A model generated the notes under the pieces. The model did no database searches and was not told the origin of the DNA. It saw only the letters and a list, made by a program, of their open reading frames with translations. Of a DNA stretch of 64,000 bases, positions 56,101-64,000 are shown piece by piece. A program made the translations under genes and the position numbers. This stretch comes from Neodiprion pinetum (lineage: Eukaryota > Arthropoda > Insecta > Hymenoptera > Diprionidae), in NCBI RefSeq assembly GCF_021155775.2, contig NC_060237.1:13603832-13667831 (forward strand), read 5' to 3'. The first letter of the stretch is position 1; each line of letters begins with the position of its first letter.

Positions 56101-56165
56101 TAGGATAATAGTTAAATATAACATTTGATCTGCATTCAAAAATTATTAATATTAATTAATTTATC
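56101..56165 (+). tRNA. trnA: mitochondrial trnA(UGC), NUMT copy
   Basis: Anticodon stem TTTGA/TCAAA around loop TCTGCAT, anticodon TGC at 56131-56133. It follows trnR, the reverse of the ancestral insect order A-R. Boundaries approximate. Confidence 0.7.
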
Positions 56166-56186
56166 TTAAATAATTTATTTTAAAAA

Positions 56187-56250
56187 TTAATTGAAGCCAA
56201 AAAGAGGCTTATTATTGTTGATAATAAGAATGAATACAAATTCCAATTAA
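56187..56250 (+). tRNA. trnN: mitochondrial trnN(GUU), NUMT copy
   Basis: Acceptor TTAATTG pairs with CAATTAA; anticodon GTT at 56217-56219 in a TTATTATT...GATAATAA stem. Confidence 0.8.
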
Positions 56251-56257
56251 ATAAAAA

Positions 56258-56316
56258 TAAAAAATGAAACAGCTTCTAACTTTTTATTAAATGATTAAAA
56301 TTCATTTATATTTCTA
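56258..56316 (+). tRNA. trnS1: mitochondrial trnS1(UCU), NUMT copy
   Basis: Anticodon TCT at 56275-56277 in AGCTTCTAACT; no clear D-arm, as usual for trnS1. Boundaries approximate. Confidence 0.6.
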
Positions 56317-56380
56317 ATTTATATAGTTTATAAAAAAATTACATTTTCATTGTGAAAATAAATTATTCAATTTCATAAAT
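56317..56380 (+). tRNA. trnE: mitochondrial trnE(UUC), NUMT copy
   Basis: Acceptor ATTTATA pairs with TATAAAT-like 3' end; anticodon stem TTACA/TGTGA with loop TTTTCAT, anticodon TTC at 56346-56348. Confidence 0.75.
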
Positions 56381-56387
56381 TGAATGT

Positions 56388-56454
56388 TTAAGGATTTAAA
56401 TAAATCATCATGTTATCTTCAATTATATACTTTAATTTTAAGCTATTTAAACAT
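56388..56454 (-). tRNA. trnF: mitochondrial trnF(GAA), NUMT copy
   Basis: On the minus strand GTTTAAATAGCTTAAAAT leads into anticodon GAA (plus strand TTC at 56418-56420). Expected place and strand before nad5. Confidence 0.75.
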
Positions 56455-56846
56455 TTATAATATAAATAAATAATAAAAAAATTAAAAGGCAAATAATAAA
56501 AATAAATTTAAAATGTTATTAAAATAAAAAATTAATGAATCCATAAATGTATAAAAATTTTTCATAAAAATTATAATAATTCGTCTTTTATAAAATTCCA
56601 ATCAATTTTGGTTAAAATTCAATGTTAATTCTTTATTTATAAATATAATATTTTTAATTAAACCATAAGTATAAATAACAGGTAAAAACCATATTGTTCT
56701 AAAAAATAAATTTAAAAAATGAAACTTCAATTTAAACATTTCAACATTTGAATAATAAACATAAAATCCAAATAATATACCTAAAAAAATAATTTAAATT
56801 GGTCAAATTTTTATATAAAAAGGCAAAATAATGAAATATCTATGAG
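56455..56846 (-). pseudogene. nad5: nad5 3' part (NUMT)
   Basis: AT-rich mitochondrial sequence downstream of trnF on the minus strand, the position of nad5's C-terminus. I could not verify an unbroken frame. Cut at about 56846 by the next element. Confidence 0.6.
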
Positions 56847-56847
56847 G

Positions 56848-57192
56848 AAAAATTAGACGATCAAACGAACTTTCCTTAAGTGATGTTCTATCGTGATTAT
56901 GCTAGGCGTCTTGTCCGAATAGATCAATGGTAGTAACGTCAGTTGCTCGATCCGTCACAGATTTTTCAATTAAACCAAAAATTCGCGCCTACGCCTCTAG
57001 ATGGCAGTGCCACTCTCCCCAGAAACCCCTGCGCCTAATGCCCCGACGCCATTACATTTGAAAGCCGACAAATTGCATCTTGAATTGATGAAAAAGGGGG
57101 GAAGAAACAGGGAGGGTTTGATCTATTCGGACAACACGCCGAGCATAATCACGATCGAACATCACTTAAGGTAAGTTCGTTTGATCGTCTAA
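56848..57192. mobile_element. 345-bp TIR element built from DIRS-like terminal sequence
   Basis: TTAGACGATCAAACGAACTT at the left is mirrored by the same sequence inverted, ending GTTTGATCGTCTAA at 57192. The inverted match continues about 75 bp inward, to GATCTATTCGGACAA. The inner part, ATTATGC...GTCTTGTCC...GATCAATGGTAGT, resembles sequence flanking the DIRS-like element at 57191-57204 and 62375-62396, so this may be two head-to-head copies of that element's terminal repeat. No ORF. Confidence 0.6.
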
Positions 57193-57843
57193 TTATGCTA
57201 CGTCGTCTTGTCAGAGATGAGTAGGGAGATCTCCAACGCTCGGCTTTTCGTGATACCAGCTAGATTGGAGCGTCGACGTGACACCTAGGCGGCCACGCAC
57301 CGAAGGTGGCCCATTTCCGACCTGACACCTAGGCGGCCATGCACCGAAGGTGGCCCACAATCGTGTATACATATATAGATATACTCGGTCCCTCGAGCAA
57401 GTGGTTGCCAATCGCATCCTTGTCCCCGCTCGCACAGATGTTTCCAGGAATGCAAGAATTGGGATTTTTTTGTTTCAGTTATGAATGTCAGCGAATAAAA
57501 GTATCTCCAGATTTGATAAATCTTGGAATCAATTAGCGGACGCTGAACCAAATTAATTAACTATTCCCAGTCCGAATACTTTTTTTTTTTTTTTTAATAT
57601 ATATTATTTTTTTATTGATATGAAAATATGTGACGCCTGGTATTCTCGAATATTTGTGCACGCAGTCTATGGAAAAATATACGAAGCCAGCTCGATAACA
57701 TTTATGCAAAATGTGCAATGGGCAAGTGGTTGGGGAAAATTTTTTTTTTCTCGAACTGAATCTTCCAGAGAAGCATCAGCGAATTCCAAGCAAGCTCCAT
57801 AAACATACCGAGCAAACACGCGCTCACGGACGTAGCTGTGGTG

Positions 57844-58167
57844 TGGCTGAGTGGATACCACATGAGGATGAATTTTCAATCACAGGTTTTTGAGCGAAGT
57901 TTTCCTGTATTTCAGTTAATTACTGCTGCCTTTGTTATAATACTGCATTCAAGTCGTAAACAAAACACTAAAAAATAAGTTAACCACTTAATGTAAAACA
58001 AAATGTTAGATCGAGCTTAAAATTTAAGCCGGAGTTACATAAACTAAGATAATTACAAGTGCAACATTGTAAATATTGTACATTTATTGTTCACCTAAAT
58101 AAATATGGTTTCCTCCTCAAAAAAAAAAAAAAATGAGGATGGAGTGATGCGGGACACGGGTTCGATC
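57844..58167 (+). other. tRNA-like sequence (SINE head or degenerate tRNA) split by an insertion
   Basis: Box A TGGCTGAGTGG (57844-57854) and box B GGTTCGATC (58159-58167) are RNA polymerase III promoter boxes. Removing the inserted 262 bp and one copy of its 9-bp duplication leaves them about 44 bp apart, a normal tRNA spacing. Identity not assigned. Confidence 0.55.
57871..58132 (+). mobile_element. 262-bp retrocopy with poly(A) tail and 9-bp TSD
   Basis: Flanked by ATGAGGATG on both sides (57862-57870, 58133-58141). It ends with AATAAA (58098-58103), 15 bases, then a run of A: the 3' end of a processed mRNA inserted by LINE machinery. No ORF, so probably a 3' UTR fragment; the source gene is unknown. 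A matching copy is in the right arm at 61450-61711. Confidence 0.75.
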
Positions 58168-58399
58168 GCAGTTCACTCTTTTTATTTTTTTTTAAATTTA
58201 ATCCCGGCTTTTGTTTTAGTATTTTCGGAGAGAAAAAACAAATGAAAGAAAGAAAATTTCCAGAGCCGGTCGATTTTTTCCTTCTTTCCTTTTGCTTTTT
58301 GTTTTACTGAACCCACCCTTTTTGTAGTGGGGGTAACCCAGAAGAGAACAAATAATTGAAACAATAAAATTCCGAGTGTGAATCGATTTGTTCCTCGTT

Positions 58400-58856
58400 T
58401 TTGGCGCCTCTTTTTTAATAAGGAAAAGTTTTGACAGTAATGAAAAATAGAGATTACTAAAAACAAATGTATTGTTTTTTAATAACACCGGCCCACAAAA
58501 AAAAAAAAAGTGGTCTGTACTTTTGACCGGACCTACCTATCTTTATGTATTTTGACGCGCTGAATCCGAATCTGGAGTCAGTTTTGCCCGTACACCCTCA
58601 AAATTTTGAGTAAATTGCAAAAGACCATAAAAATCGCCAAAAATTAGCAGTTTTGGTAAGAAAAAAATTTGTGGAACTATAGACCAAGTATGATTTTTAT
58701 GCATTTTGGTCCGCTAAACCCAAATCTGAAGTTTATTCAACCATAAGCCTTTTAAAATTTAATTGGGTCAGTGTTATTAAAAAACAACACATTTGTTTTT
58801 AGTAATCTCTATTTTCCATTACTGTCAAAACTTTTCCTTATTAAAAAAAAAACGCC
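58400..58856. mobile_element. nested foldback/MITE (about 457 bp, TIRs over 90 bp)
   Basis: TTAATAAGGAAAAGTTTTG at 58415 is mirrored by CAAAACTTTTCCTTATTAA at 58827; the inverted match runs through TAATCTCTATTTT and AACAAATGT to TAATAACAC. GGCGC and GCGCC-like bases mark the tips. Duplicated in the right arm at 60726-61182. Confidence 0.8.
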
Positions 58857-59032
58857 CATTTTATATCAGTCTTGACGAGCATTTCTTAGGAATTCTGAGA
58901 GATGCGAGATCGGAACGACAAAATTAATTCAGTAGCAACAATGTATGGACCCCTCTCCTCTTCGGATATTGACAGCCAGTTAAGAGGCTTCACAGTGTTT
59001 AGTTTAGTGCCAGCAGCTCTCGAGGTATCAAG

Positions 59033-60083
59033 ATGGTAAGTGAATTACATAATTATTTTACATGCATGCAAAAACCGGCAGGTTTGACGCTCGTCTATTT
59101 ACTTTATAGATTAAAAAGAGAAAAAATGGGAAGGACCTGTAGTCGTATTTTATACTTTATTTAATTTTCCTTGAATTGTCAAACGTTTTTATTTTTGATT
59201 GTATAGGAAGAAGATGTGTGGGGAATTCCATTCTAGTGCCCAAGAATGTAGTACACATTTTCGATCGTTGTAACTTTTTTTTTTTTGGGAAAACATGTTC
59301 CTCAATTTCCAAATTTCCTTAATTTTTTGGTATTCAAATCGATTCTTAACAATTTTGCGCACAGGTGGGATTTCTTTAATTATTTTTTCCCTAAACCTGA
59401 GGATATTTCCTATCTGAGATCACTGTCGATAGGCGAGATTCCGGAAATCATTAATTACCTTTTTTTCTAATTAAAAAGAAAATCACATAAGTCACATCAC
59501 TACTTTTCTAGCAAGTTTTTTTTCTCATGCCGGAATTGGAGTTGCTATTTATTTATTCGGTCATAAATTTCTCTATTATTAATGGATTTCAATTTTTCTG
59601 AAATCTAGAGGAATGCCAGAAGGCCTGAATATAGTTCATACCATTTCATTCTTTTTTTTCAAGTTATTCAAAGATCCAAGAAAACTAAAAACTTGCGAAA
59701 ACTATAGTAAATGTAGAGATCCCATTATCGTCTCGTGCTCAAGAATCATATTTTTAATTATAAAATCAGTGTGAATTTTTTCAGAATTTTGAAAGAAGCG
59801 TTTTCGGAATTGGTTTTTCAATTTTTTTCTATTTCAGTGGTGGCTAAAGAAATCTGCAAAAAATTCCGACGCTGTTTTAAGTCGATTAAAACCGTGGTTG
59901 CAACATCATACCAAACAATTATCAAAAGCGAAGAGGGTGAGGTACATGGGTTGCAAATTTGACGTGGAATGCCCAACATAAAATGTATCTGTATTAGGAT
60001 GGTCGTTAAACGGATTTTTTACGTTAATGGCTTCGAATACAAAAAACCATCTCTCATTTTTTCAGATTTTCATTTCGAGCTCT
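59033..60083 (+). pseudogene. captured 5' part of an intron-containing gene
   Basis: Left arm: ATG 59033-59035 followed directly by GTAAGTG, a first exon ending at the start codon. Spacer: pyrimidine tract and acceptor TTTTTTCTATTTCAG, then a 99-bp open exon (59838-59936; 33 codons including SRLKPWLQHHTKQL) ending AGG|GTGAGG. A further acceptor CATTTTTTCAG (to 60065) opens six codons and a TAG. Phases agree (all phase 0). The gene is not recognised; the product would be about 40 residues. The right arm repeats only the first exon, inverted. Confidence 0.45.
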
Positions 60084-60090
60084 TAGTGGC
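59492..60090. other. single-copy spacer of the palindrome
   Basis: 599 bp not shared between strands, holding the candidate second exon and part of an intron. Its presence argues against a simple hairpin sequencing artefact, which would give no spacer. Confidence 0.8.
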
Positions 60091-62366
60091 CTTATGTGAT
60101 TTTCTTTTTAATTAGAAAAAAAGGTAATTAATGATTTCCGGAATCTCGCCTATCGACAGTGATCTCAGATAGGAAATATCCTCAGGTTTAGGGAAAAAAT
60201 AATTAAAGAAATCCCACCTGTGCGCAAAATTGTTAAGAATCGATTTGAATACCAAAAAATTAAGGAAATTTGGAAATTGAGGAACATGTTTTCCCAAAAA
60301 AAAAAAAGTTACAACGATCGAAAATGTGTACTACATTCTTGGGCACTAGAATGGAATTCCCCACACATCTTCTTCCTATACAATCAAAAATAAAAACGTT
60401 TGACAATTCAAGGAAAATTAAATAAAGTATAAAATACGACTACAGGTCCTTCCCATTTTTTCTCTTTTTAATCTATAAAGTAAATAGACGAGCGTCAAAC
60501 CTGCCGGTTTTTGCATGCATGTAAAATAATTATGTAATTCACTTACCATCTTGATACCTCGAGAGCTGCTGGCACTAAACTAAACACTGTGAAGCCTCTT
60601 AACTGGCTGTCAATATCCGAAGAGGAGAGGGGTCCATACATTGTTGCTACTGAATTAATTTTGTCGTTCCGATCTCGCATCTCTCAGAATTCCTAAGAAA
60701 TGCTCGTCAAGACTGATATAAAATGGGCGTTTTTTTTTTAATAAGGAAAAGTTTTGACAGTAATGGAAAATAGAGATTACTAAAAACAAATGTGTTGTTT
60801 TTTAATAACACTGACCCAATTAAATTTTAAAAGGCTTATGGTTGAATAAACTTCAGATTTGGGTTTAGCGGACCAAAATGCATAAAAATCATACTTGGTC
60901 TATAGTTCCACAAATTTTTTTCTTACCAAAACTGCTAATTTTTGGCGATTTTTATGGTCTTTTGCAATTTACTCAAAATTTTGAGGGTGTACGGGCAAAA
61001 CTGACTCCAGATTCGGATTCAGCGCGTCAAAATACATAAAGATAGGTAGGTCCGGTCAAAAGTACAGACCACTTTTTTTTTTTTTGTGGGCCGGTGTTAT
61101 TAAAAAACAATACATTTGTTTTTAGTAATCTCTATTTTTCATTACTGTCAAAACTTTTCCTTATTAAAAAAGAGGCGCCAAAAACGAGGAACAAATCGAT
61201 TCACACTCGGAATTTTATTGTTTCAATTATTTGTTCTCTTCTGGGTTACCCCCACTACAAAAAGGGTGGGTTCAGTAAAACAAAAAGCAAAAGGAAAGAA
61301 GGAAAAAATCGACCGGCTCTGGAAATTTTCTTTCTTTCATTTGTTTTTTCTCTCCGAAAATACTAAAACAAAAGCCGGGATTGAATTTAAAAAAAAATAA
61401 AAAGAGTGAACTGCGATCGAACCCGTGTCCCGCATCACTCCATCCTCATTTTTTTTTTTTTTTGAGGAGGAAACCATATTTATTTAGGTGAACAATAAAT
61501 GTACAATATTTACAATGTTGCACTTGTAATTATCTTAGTTTATGTAACTCCGGCTTAAATTTTAAGCTCGATCTAACATTTTGTTTTACATTAAGTGGTT
61601 AACTTATTTTTTAGTGTTTTGTTTACGACTTGAATGCAGTATTATAACAAAGGCAGCAGTAATTAACTGAAATACAGGAAAACTTCGCTCAAAAACCTGT
61701 GATTGAAAATTCATCCTCATGTGGTATCCACTCAGCCACACCACAGCTACGTCCGTGAGCGCGTGTTTGCTCGGTATGTTTATGGAGCTTGCTTGGAATT
61801 CGCTGATGCTTCTCTGGAAGATTCAGTTCGAGAAAAAAAAAATTTTCCCCAACCACTTGCCCATTGCACATTTTGCATAAATGTTATCGAGCTGGCTTCG
61901 TATATTTTTCCATAGACTGCGTGCACAAATATTCGAGAATACCAGGCGTCACATATTTTCATATCAATAAAAAAATAATATATATTAAAAAAAAAAAAAA
62001 AAGTATTCGGACTGGGAATAGTTAATTAATTTGGTTTAGCGTCCGCTAATTGATTCCAAGATTTATCAAATCTGGAGATACTTTTATTCGCTGACATTCA
62101 TAACTGAAACAAAAAAATCCCAATTCTTGCATTCCTGGAACCATCTGTGCGAGCGGGGACAAGGATGCGATTGGCAACCACTTGCTCGAGGGACCGAGTA
62201 TATCTATATATACACGATTGTGGGCCACCTTCGGTGCATGGCCGCCTAGGTGTCAGGTCGGAAATGGGCCACCTTCGGTGCGTGGCCGCCTAGGTGTCAC
62301 GTCGACGCTCCAATCTAGCTGGTATCACGAAAAGCCGAGCGTTGGAGATCTCCCTACTCATCTCTG
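60091..62366 (-). repeat. right inverted arm of the palindrome
   Basis: Inverted copy of the left arm with the same nested content: candidate first exon at about 60547-60549, foldback at 60726-61182, retrocopy at 61450-61711, tRNA-like boxes near 61415 and 61730. Short ORFs repeated in both arms are consequences of the duplication. Confidence 0.85.
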
Positions 62367-62501
62367 GTCTTGTCCTCTTGATCAATGGTAGTTGTTCAAA
62401 GTTTTATGCAATTTGTATTTAAGGATAATTTGGTGCGTACAATAATAATTATAAACTTTAAGTTGACATTGACAACATCTGTCTCACAGCCATTCTTGTA
62501 C

Positions 62502-63176
62502 TCAAGTAATTATGGATTTGGATATCTTCATATTTTTTATCAGAGGTCGATTATAGAATCGCGCAAACACCCTCGATTTTTCCGTCCGACCAGCAGCTTT
62601 TCGGATTGTTTCGATGTCTACACCCCTGCGATATGCCGCGGAGGTAACCGCGTTTCTAGTACTGTGTGAACCGAAAGTATTTGTATCAATGCCACTTTTG
62701 GCCATCACTTCCTTTATCCACCTTTGTATAGATTGCGTTGTTGCCACGCAGTGAGGTTTTTTACATGTTATCGGTAAGAAATCTTCGTTATTAGGTCGCA
62801 AACTTGCCGAACGCTTAATGTAACAGTCTAAGACCGTAGCTACACACAACTTAAGTTGTTTTTCAAAAAACGGCAGACACAATAAGGGTTGCTTTCTCCC
62901 CAGTCCCGAAGTTTTTATACGTTCTATGATCTTGACTTTAATCTCTGTGTCAGTCTTATCGATACAGCTTAATCTAATTTTTGACAGCGTTTGCACTCTT
63001 TGTGCTGTCACTAACGCTAATAACATGACTAGTTTCTTTGTTAAATCCTCAAACGACAGAGTGTCGTGCGGCCAAAGAGTTTTTAGATAACATAAAACTG
63101 GATCAGGGTCCCAAATTTCTTCATATTTTGCTGATTGCGGGCGTAGCTGAGCCACACCTCGAAAGAATCGCTTCAT
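62502..63176 (-). CDS. DIRS-like tyrosine recombinase
   Basis: Integrates the circular cDNA of DIRS elements in place of a DDE integrase. 224 codons from ATG 63174-63176. Tyrosine-recombinase catalytic residues: Arg in ALVTAQRVQTLSKI, H-x-x-R in GSHSTRNAV, and the nucleophilic Tyr in the FARFYNRP segment, with the second His/Lys position replaced as often in DIRS. Part of the N-terminal domain may lie upstream in the gap to 63433. No stop within the frame, so this copy may be recent. Confidence 0.85.
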   Translation of the reverse strand: MKRFFRGVAQLRPQSAKYEEIWDPDPVLCYLKTLWPHDTLSFEDLTKKLVMLLALVTAQRVQTLSKIRLSCIDKTDTEIKVKIIERIKTSGLGRKQPLLCLPFFEKQLKLCVATVLDCYIKRSASLRPNNEDFLPITCKKPHCVATTQSIQRWIKEVMAKSGIDTNTFGSHSTRNAVTSAAYRRGVDIETIRKAAGRTEKSRVFARFYNRPLIKNMKISKSIIT

Positions 63177-63432
63177 AACGGGCTGTTACCCTATATCGCC
63201 TATAACTATTAACGCTAAGGCTGATCTATACGAGTTTAACGTCCCATAAGTTTTTACGTGGGATAAAGAGACGGTTAAAAACTCGAGAACAGATGAAACT
63301 GGAGCCTGATAGGGTTGGCTCTCTTCCTTTGACAAAAATCCCACTAGAGGCTCAATGGCTTCCGGTATTGCTTAATGGTTCCTTCGGACAACGATGCCAT
63401 CACAACCGGTACGGACTCCTGAGGAACGCCTT
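63177..63432 (-). other. gap between the DIRS-like RNase H module and the recombinase
   Basis: 256 bp with no long minus-strand frame. It probably holds the spacer and the recombinase N-terminal extension, as DIRS ORFs overlap or abut. Confidence 0.4.
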
Positions 63433-63993
63433 TCATGACAAACGCTTTCCCGATAACTTCCCGACAACCAGGGAAAGCGAGGTTCGCAACGGATGGAATT
63501 GCCTGCAATTATCAATTAACAAATCATTTTCTGGATGAAAAAGGATCGGCTGGCTCACCAACAATTTCTGAAACAGGGGGTACCACGGCTGTGTTGGCCA
63601 GAAAGGCACAACCAACACCCCGTTTGCTTTCTTAGCAATTATTTTTCTAATTGTTCTGAGGATGACAGCGAATGGTGGAAAAGCGTCGAAATATAAATTT
63701 GTCCACGGTATGTTAAAAGCATCTACCGCGCACGCCTCTGGGTCTCTGTGCCATGAGACGAATTTTCTGCACTTTGCATTTACGTTCGATGCGAACATAT
63801 CTATGTCGAATTTCCCGAAGGTTGTGTCTACTTGATTATATGCCCAGCTAGCTAATTCCCATTCGGTTTCGTTTTGTTTGACTCTCGATTCCTCGTCTGC
63901 GTCTTTATTGTCGCGAGAACTAATGTATGAAGCGAAAATCCACAAGTCGCGAATCTCGCACCATTGCCAGATTTCCATTGACAAATTTGACAA
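63433..63993 (-). CDS. DIRS-like Pol, RNase H end and C-terminal domain
   Basis: 186 codons, partial at the window edge. The motifs are those of DIRS Pol downstream of RT: ASYISSRDNKDADEESR (end of RNase H), then FDIDMFASNVNAKC, FVSWHRDPEA, NLYFDAFPPFAVI and VPFWPTQPWYPLF, the DIRS-specific methyltransferase-like region. RT would lie beyond the right edge. No break seen. Confidence 0.85.
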   Translation of the reverse strand: MSNLSMEIWQWCEIRDLWIFASYISSRDNKDADEESRVKQNETEWELASWAYNQVDTTFGKFDIDMFASNVNAKCRKFVSWHRDPEACAVDAFNIPWTNLYFDAFPPFAVILRTIRKIIAKKANGVLVVPFWPTQPWYPLFQKLLVSQPILFHPENDLLIDNCRQFHPLRTSLSLVVGKLSGKRLS

Positions 63994-64000
63994 CTTTGGA

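Larger units (their letters stand above)
54681..56846 (+). other. nuclear mitochondrial insertion (NUMT), atp6 to nad5
   Basis: Collinear insect mtDNA: 3' end of atp6, cox3, trnG, nad3, trnR, trnA, trnN, trnS1, trnE, trnF (minus), part of nad5 (minus). TGA reads as Trp. Indels in atp6, cox3 and nad3 break the frames, and satellite and transposon flank it, so it is a nuclear pseudogene copy and not organelle DNA. Confidence 0.93.
57212..59491 (+). repeat. left inverted arm of the palindrome
   Basis: Contains, from the tip inward: a doubled subterminal motif (GACACCTAGGCGGCCA, CACCGAAGGTGGCCCA, twice, about 50 bp apart), an AT-rich part, a tRNA-like sequence split by a retrocopy, a nested 450-bp foldback, and a candidate first exon at 59033. 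Confidence 0.85.
57212..62366. mobile_element. Giant palindromic (foldback) element, 2.28-kb inverted arms
   Basis: Arms of about 2,280 bp (57212-59491 and 60091-62366) are inverted copies with only a few differences. Positions pair as x + y = 119582 over most of the arm, with slight drift near the tips. A 599-bp single-copy spacer (59492-60090) separates them. The tips read CAGAGATGAGTAG inverted at both ends, and GTCTTGT(C) flanks both sides (57205-57212, 62367-62374), a 7-8 bp target duplication. The tip and duplication size fit hAT better than other superfamilies. No transposase. The arms carry other elements and gene fragments, so it looks like a Pack-type, non-autonomous element. Confidence 0.75.
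62375..64000 (-). mobile_element. DIRS-like tyrosine-recombinase retrotransposon, 3' part
   Basis: On the minus strand, an RNase H/DIRS C-terminal module (63433-63993) and a tyrosine recombinase (62502-63176), running past the right edge. The terminal sequence next to the recombinase (GATCAATGGTAGT at about 62381-62393) recurs in the TIR element at 56848-57192. The palindrome inserted between the element's tip at about 57191-57204 and 62375. Confidence 0.85.

Noticed and set aside
54681..56846. True mitochondrial contig or assembly mix
   Set aside because: Frame-breaking indels in atp6, cox3 and nad3, and satellite or transposon directly at both edges, favour a nuclear copy. Long reads could still confirm.
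57667..57879. Short ORFs duplicated in both palindrome arms as conserved genes
   Set aside because: Their identity is due to arm duplication, not selection; they have no motifs and overlap the retrocopy or tRNA-like boxes.
57212..62366. Palindrome as a missed-adapter long-read artefact
   Set aside because: Such artefacts have no single-copy spacer and no target duplication. Here a 599-bp spacer, matching short flanking repeats and small arm differences exist.
1..64000. Polydnavirus or bracovirus proviral segment, given a possible parasitoid host
   Set aside because: No excision motifs, virulence gene families or nudivirus genes are seen; the virus-like genes belong to Polinton and errantivirus elements.

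Overview
The window is a repeat- and transposon-packed stretch of an insect nuclear genome; I recognise no intact ordinary host gene. An insect host is supported by the errantivirus, BEL/Pao, DIRS-like, Polinton and piggyBac-like elements and by a nuclear copy of AT-rich insect mitochondrial DNA (54.7-56.8 kb). Its tRNA order trnR-trnA-trnN and apparent UCU trnS1 would fit a hymenopteran; that narrower placement is inference.

Layout. 1-520: end of a piggyBac-like element, inserted into the gag region of an errantivirus-like element (521-2340), which abuts a decayed Polinton/Maverick (2341-5460). 5461-6279: 3' end of errantivirus family A. From 6280 to 54680 the matrix is a diverged AT-rich satellite with a monomer of about 480 bp, into which most other elements inserted: a solo LTR (8907-9214) and a full copy (12145-19971) of LTR family B; a composite block (about 21.49-30.31 kb) with a 50-bp minisatellite and a truncated BEL/Pao element; a 3.2-kb terminal-inverted-repeat (TIR) element (31258-34437); a 407-bp TIR MITE; a 3.0-kb TG...CA element (35864-38863); a 641-bp solo LTR (39357-39997); and a full-length errantivirus A (42109-52690). 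Then follow the mitochondrial insert, a short TIR element, a 5.15-kb palindromic element with 2.28-kb inverted arms (57212-62366), and the recombinase end of a DIRS-like retrotransposon that runs off the right edge.

The most notable content is cellular genes carried by two retrotransposons. Family B has, in frame after integrase and behind two stop codons, an uninterrupted deoxyribonucleoside kinase reading frame (17518-18213), plus a candidate antisense gene with one intron (18285-18960) and a third sense ORF (about 19006-19426). The kinase could supply dNTP precursors for reverse transcription, by analogy with retroviral dUTPase. Errantivirus A carries, between RNase H and integrase, a TARG1/OARD1-like macrodomain with both family catalytic residues, a proline-rich linker and a second, degenerate macrodomain. 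This suggests an element that reversed ADP-ribosylation or bound ADP-ribose. Both functions are inferred from sequence motifs only.

Activity. Errantivirus A is dead: several frameshifts and stops, first catalytic integrase Asp changed to Tyr, protease Asp changed to Glu, LTRs several percent apart. Family B is young (two mismatches between 277-bp LTRs) but has one frameshift in gag and nonsense codons in RT and IN. Its kinase frame is open throughout.
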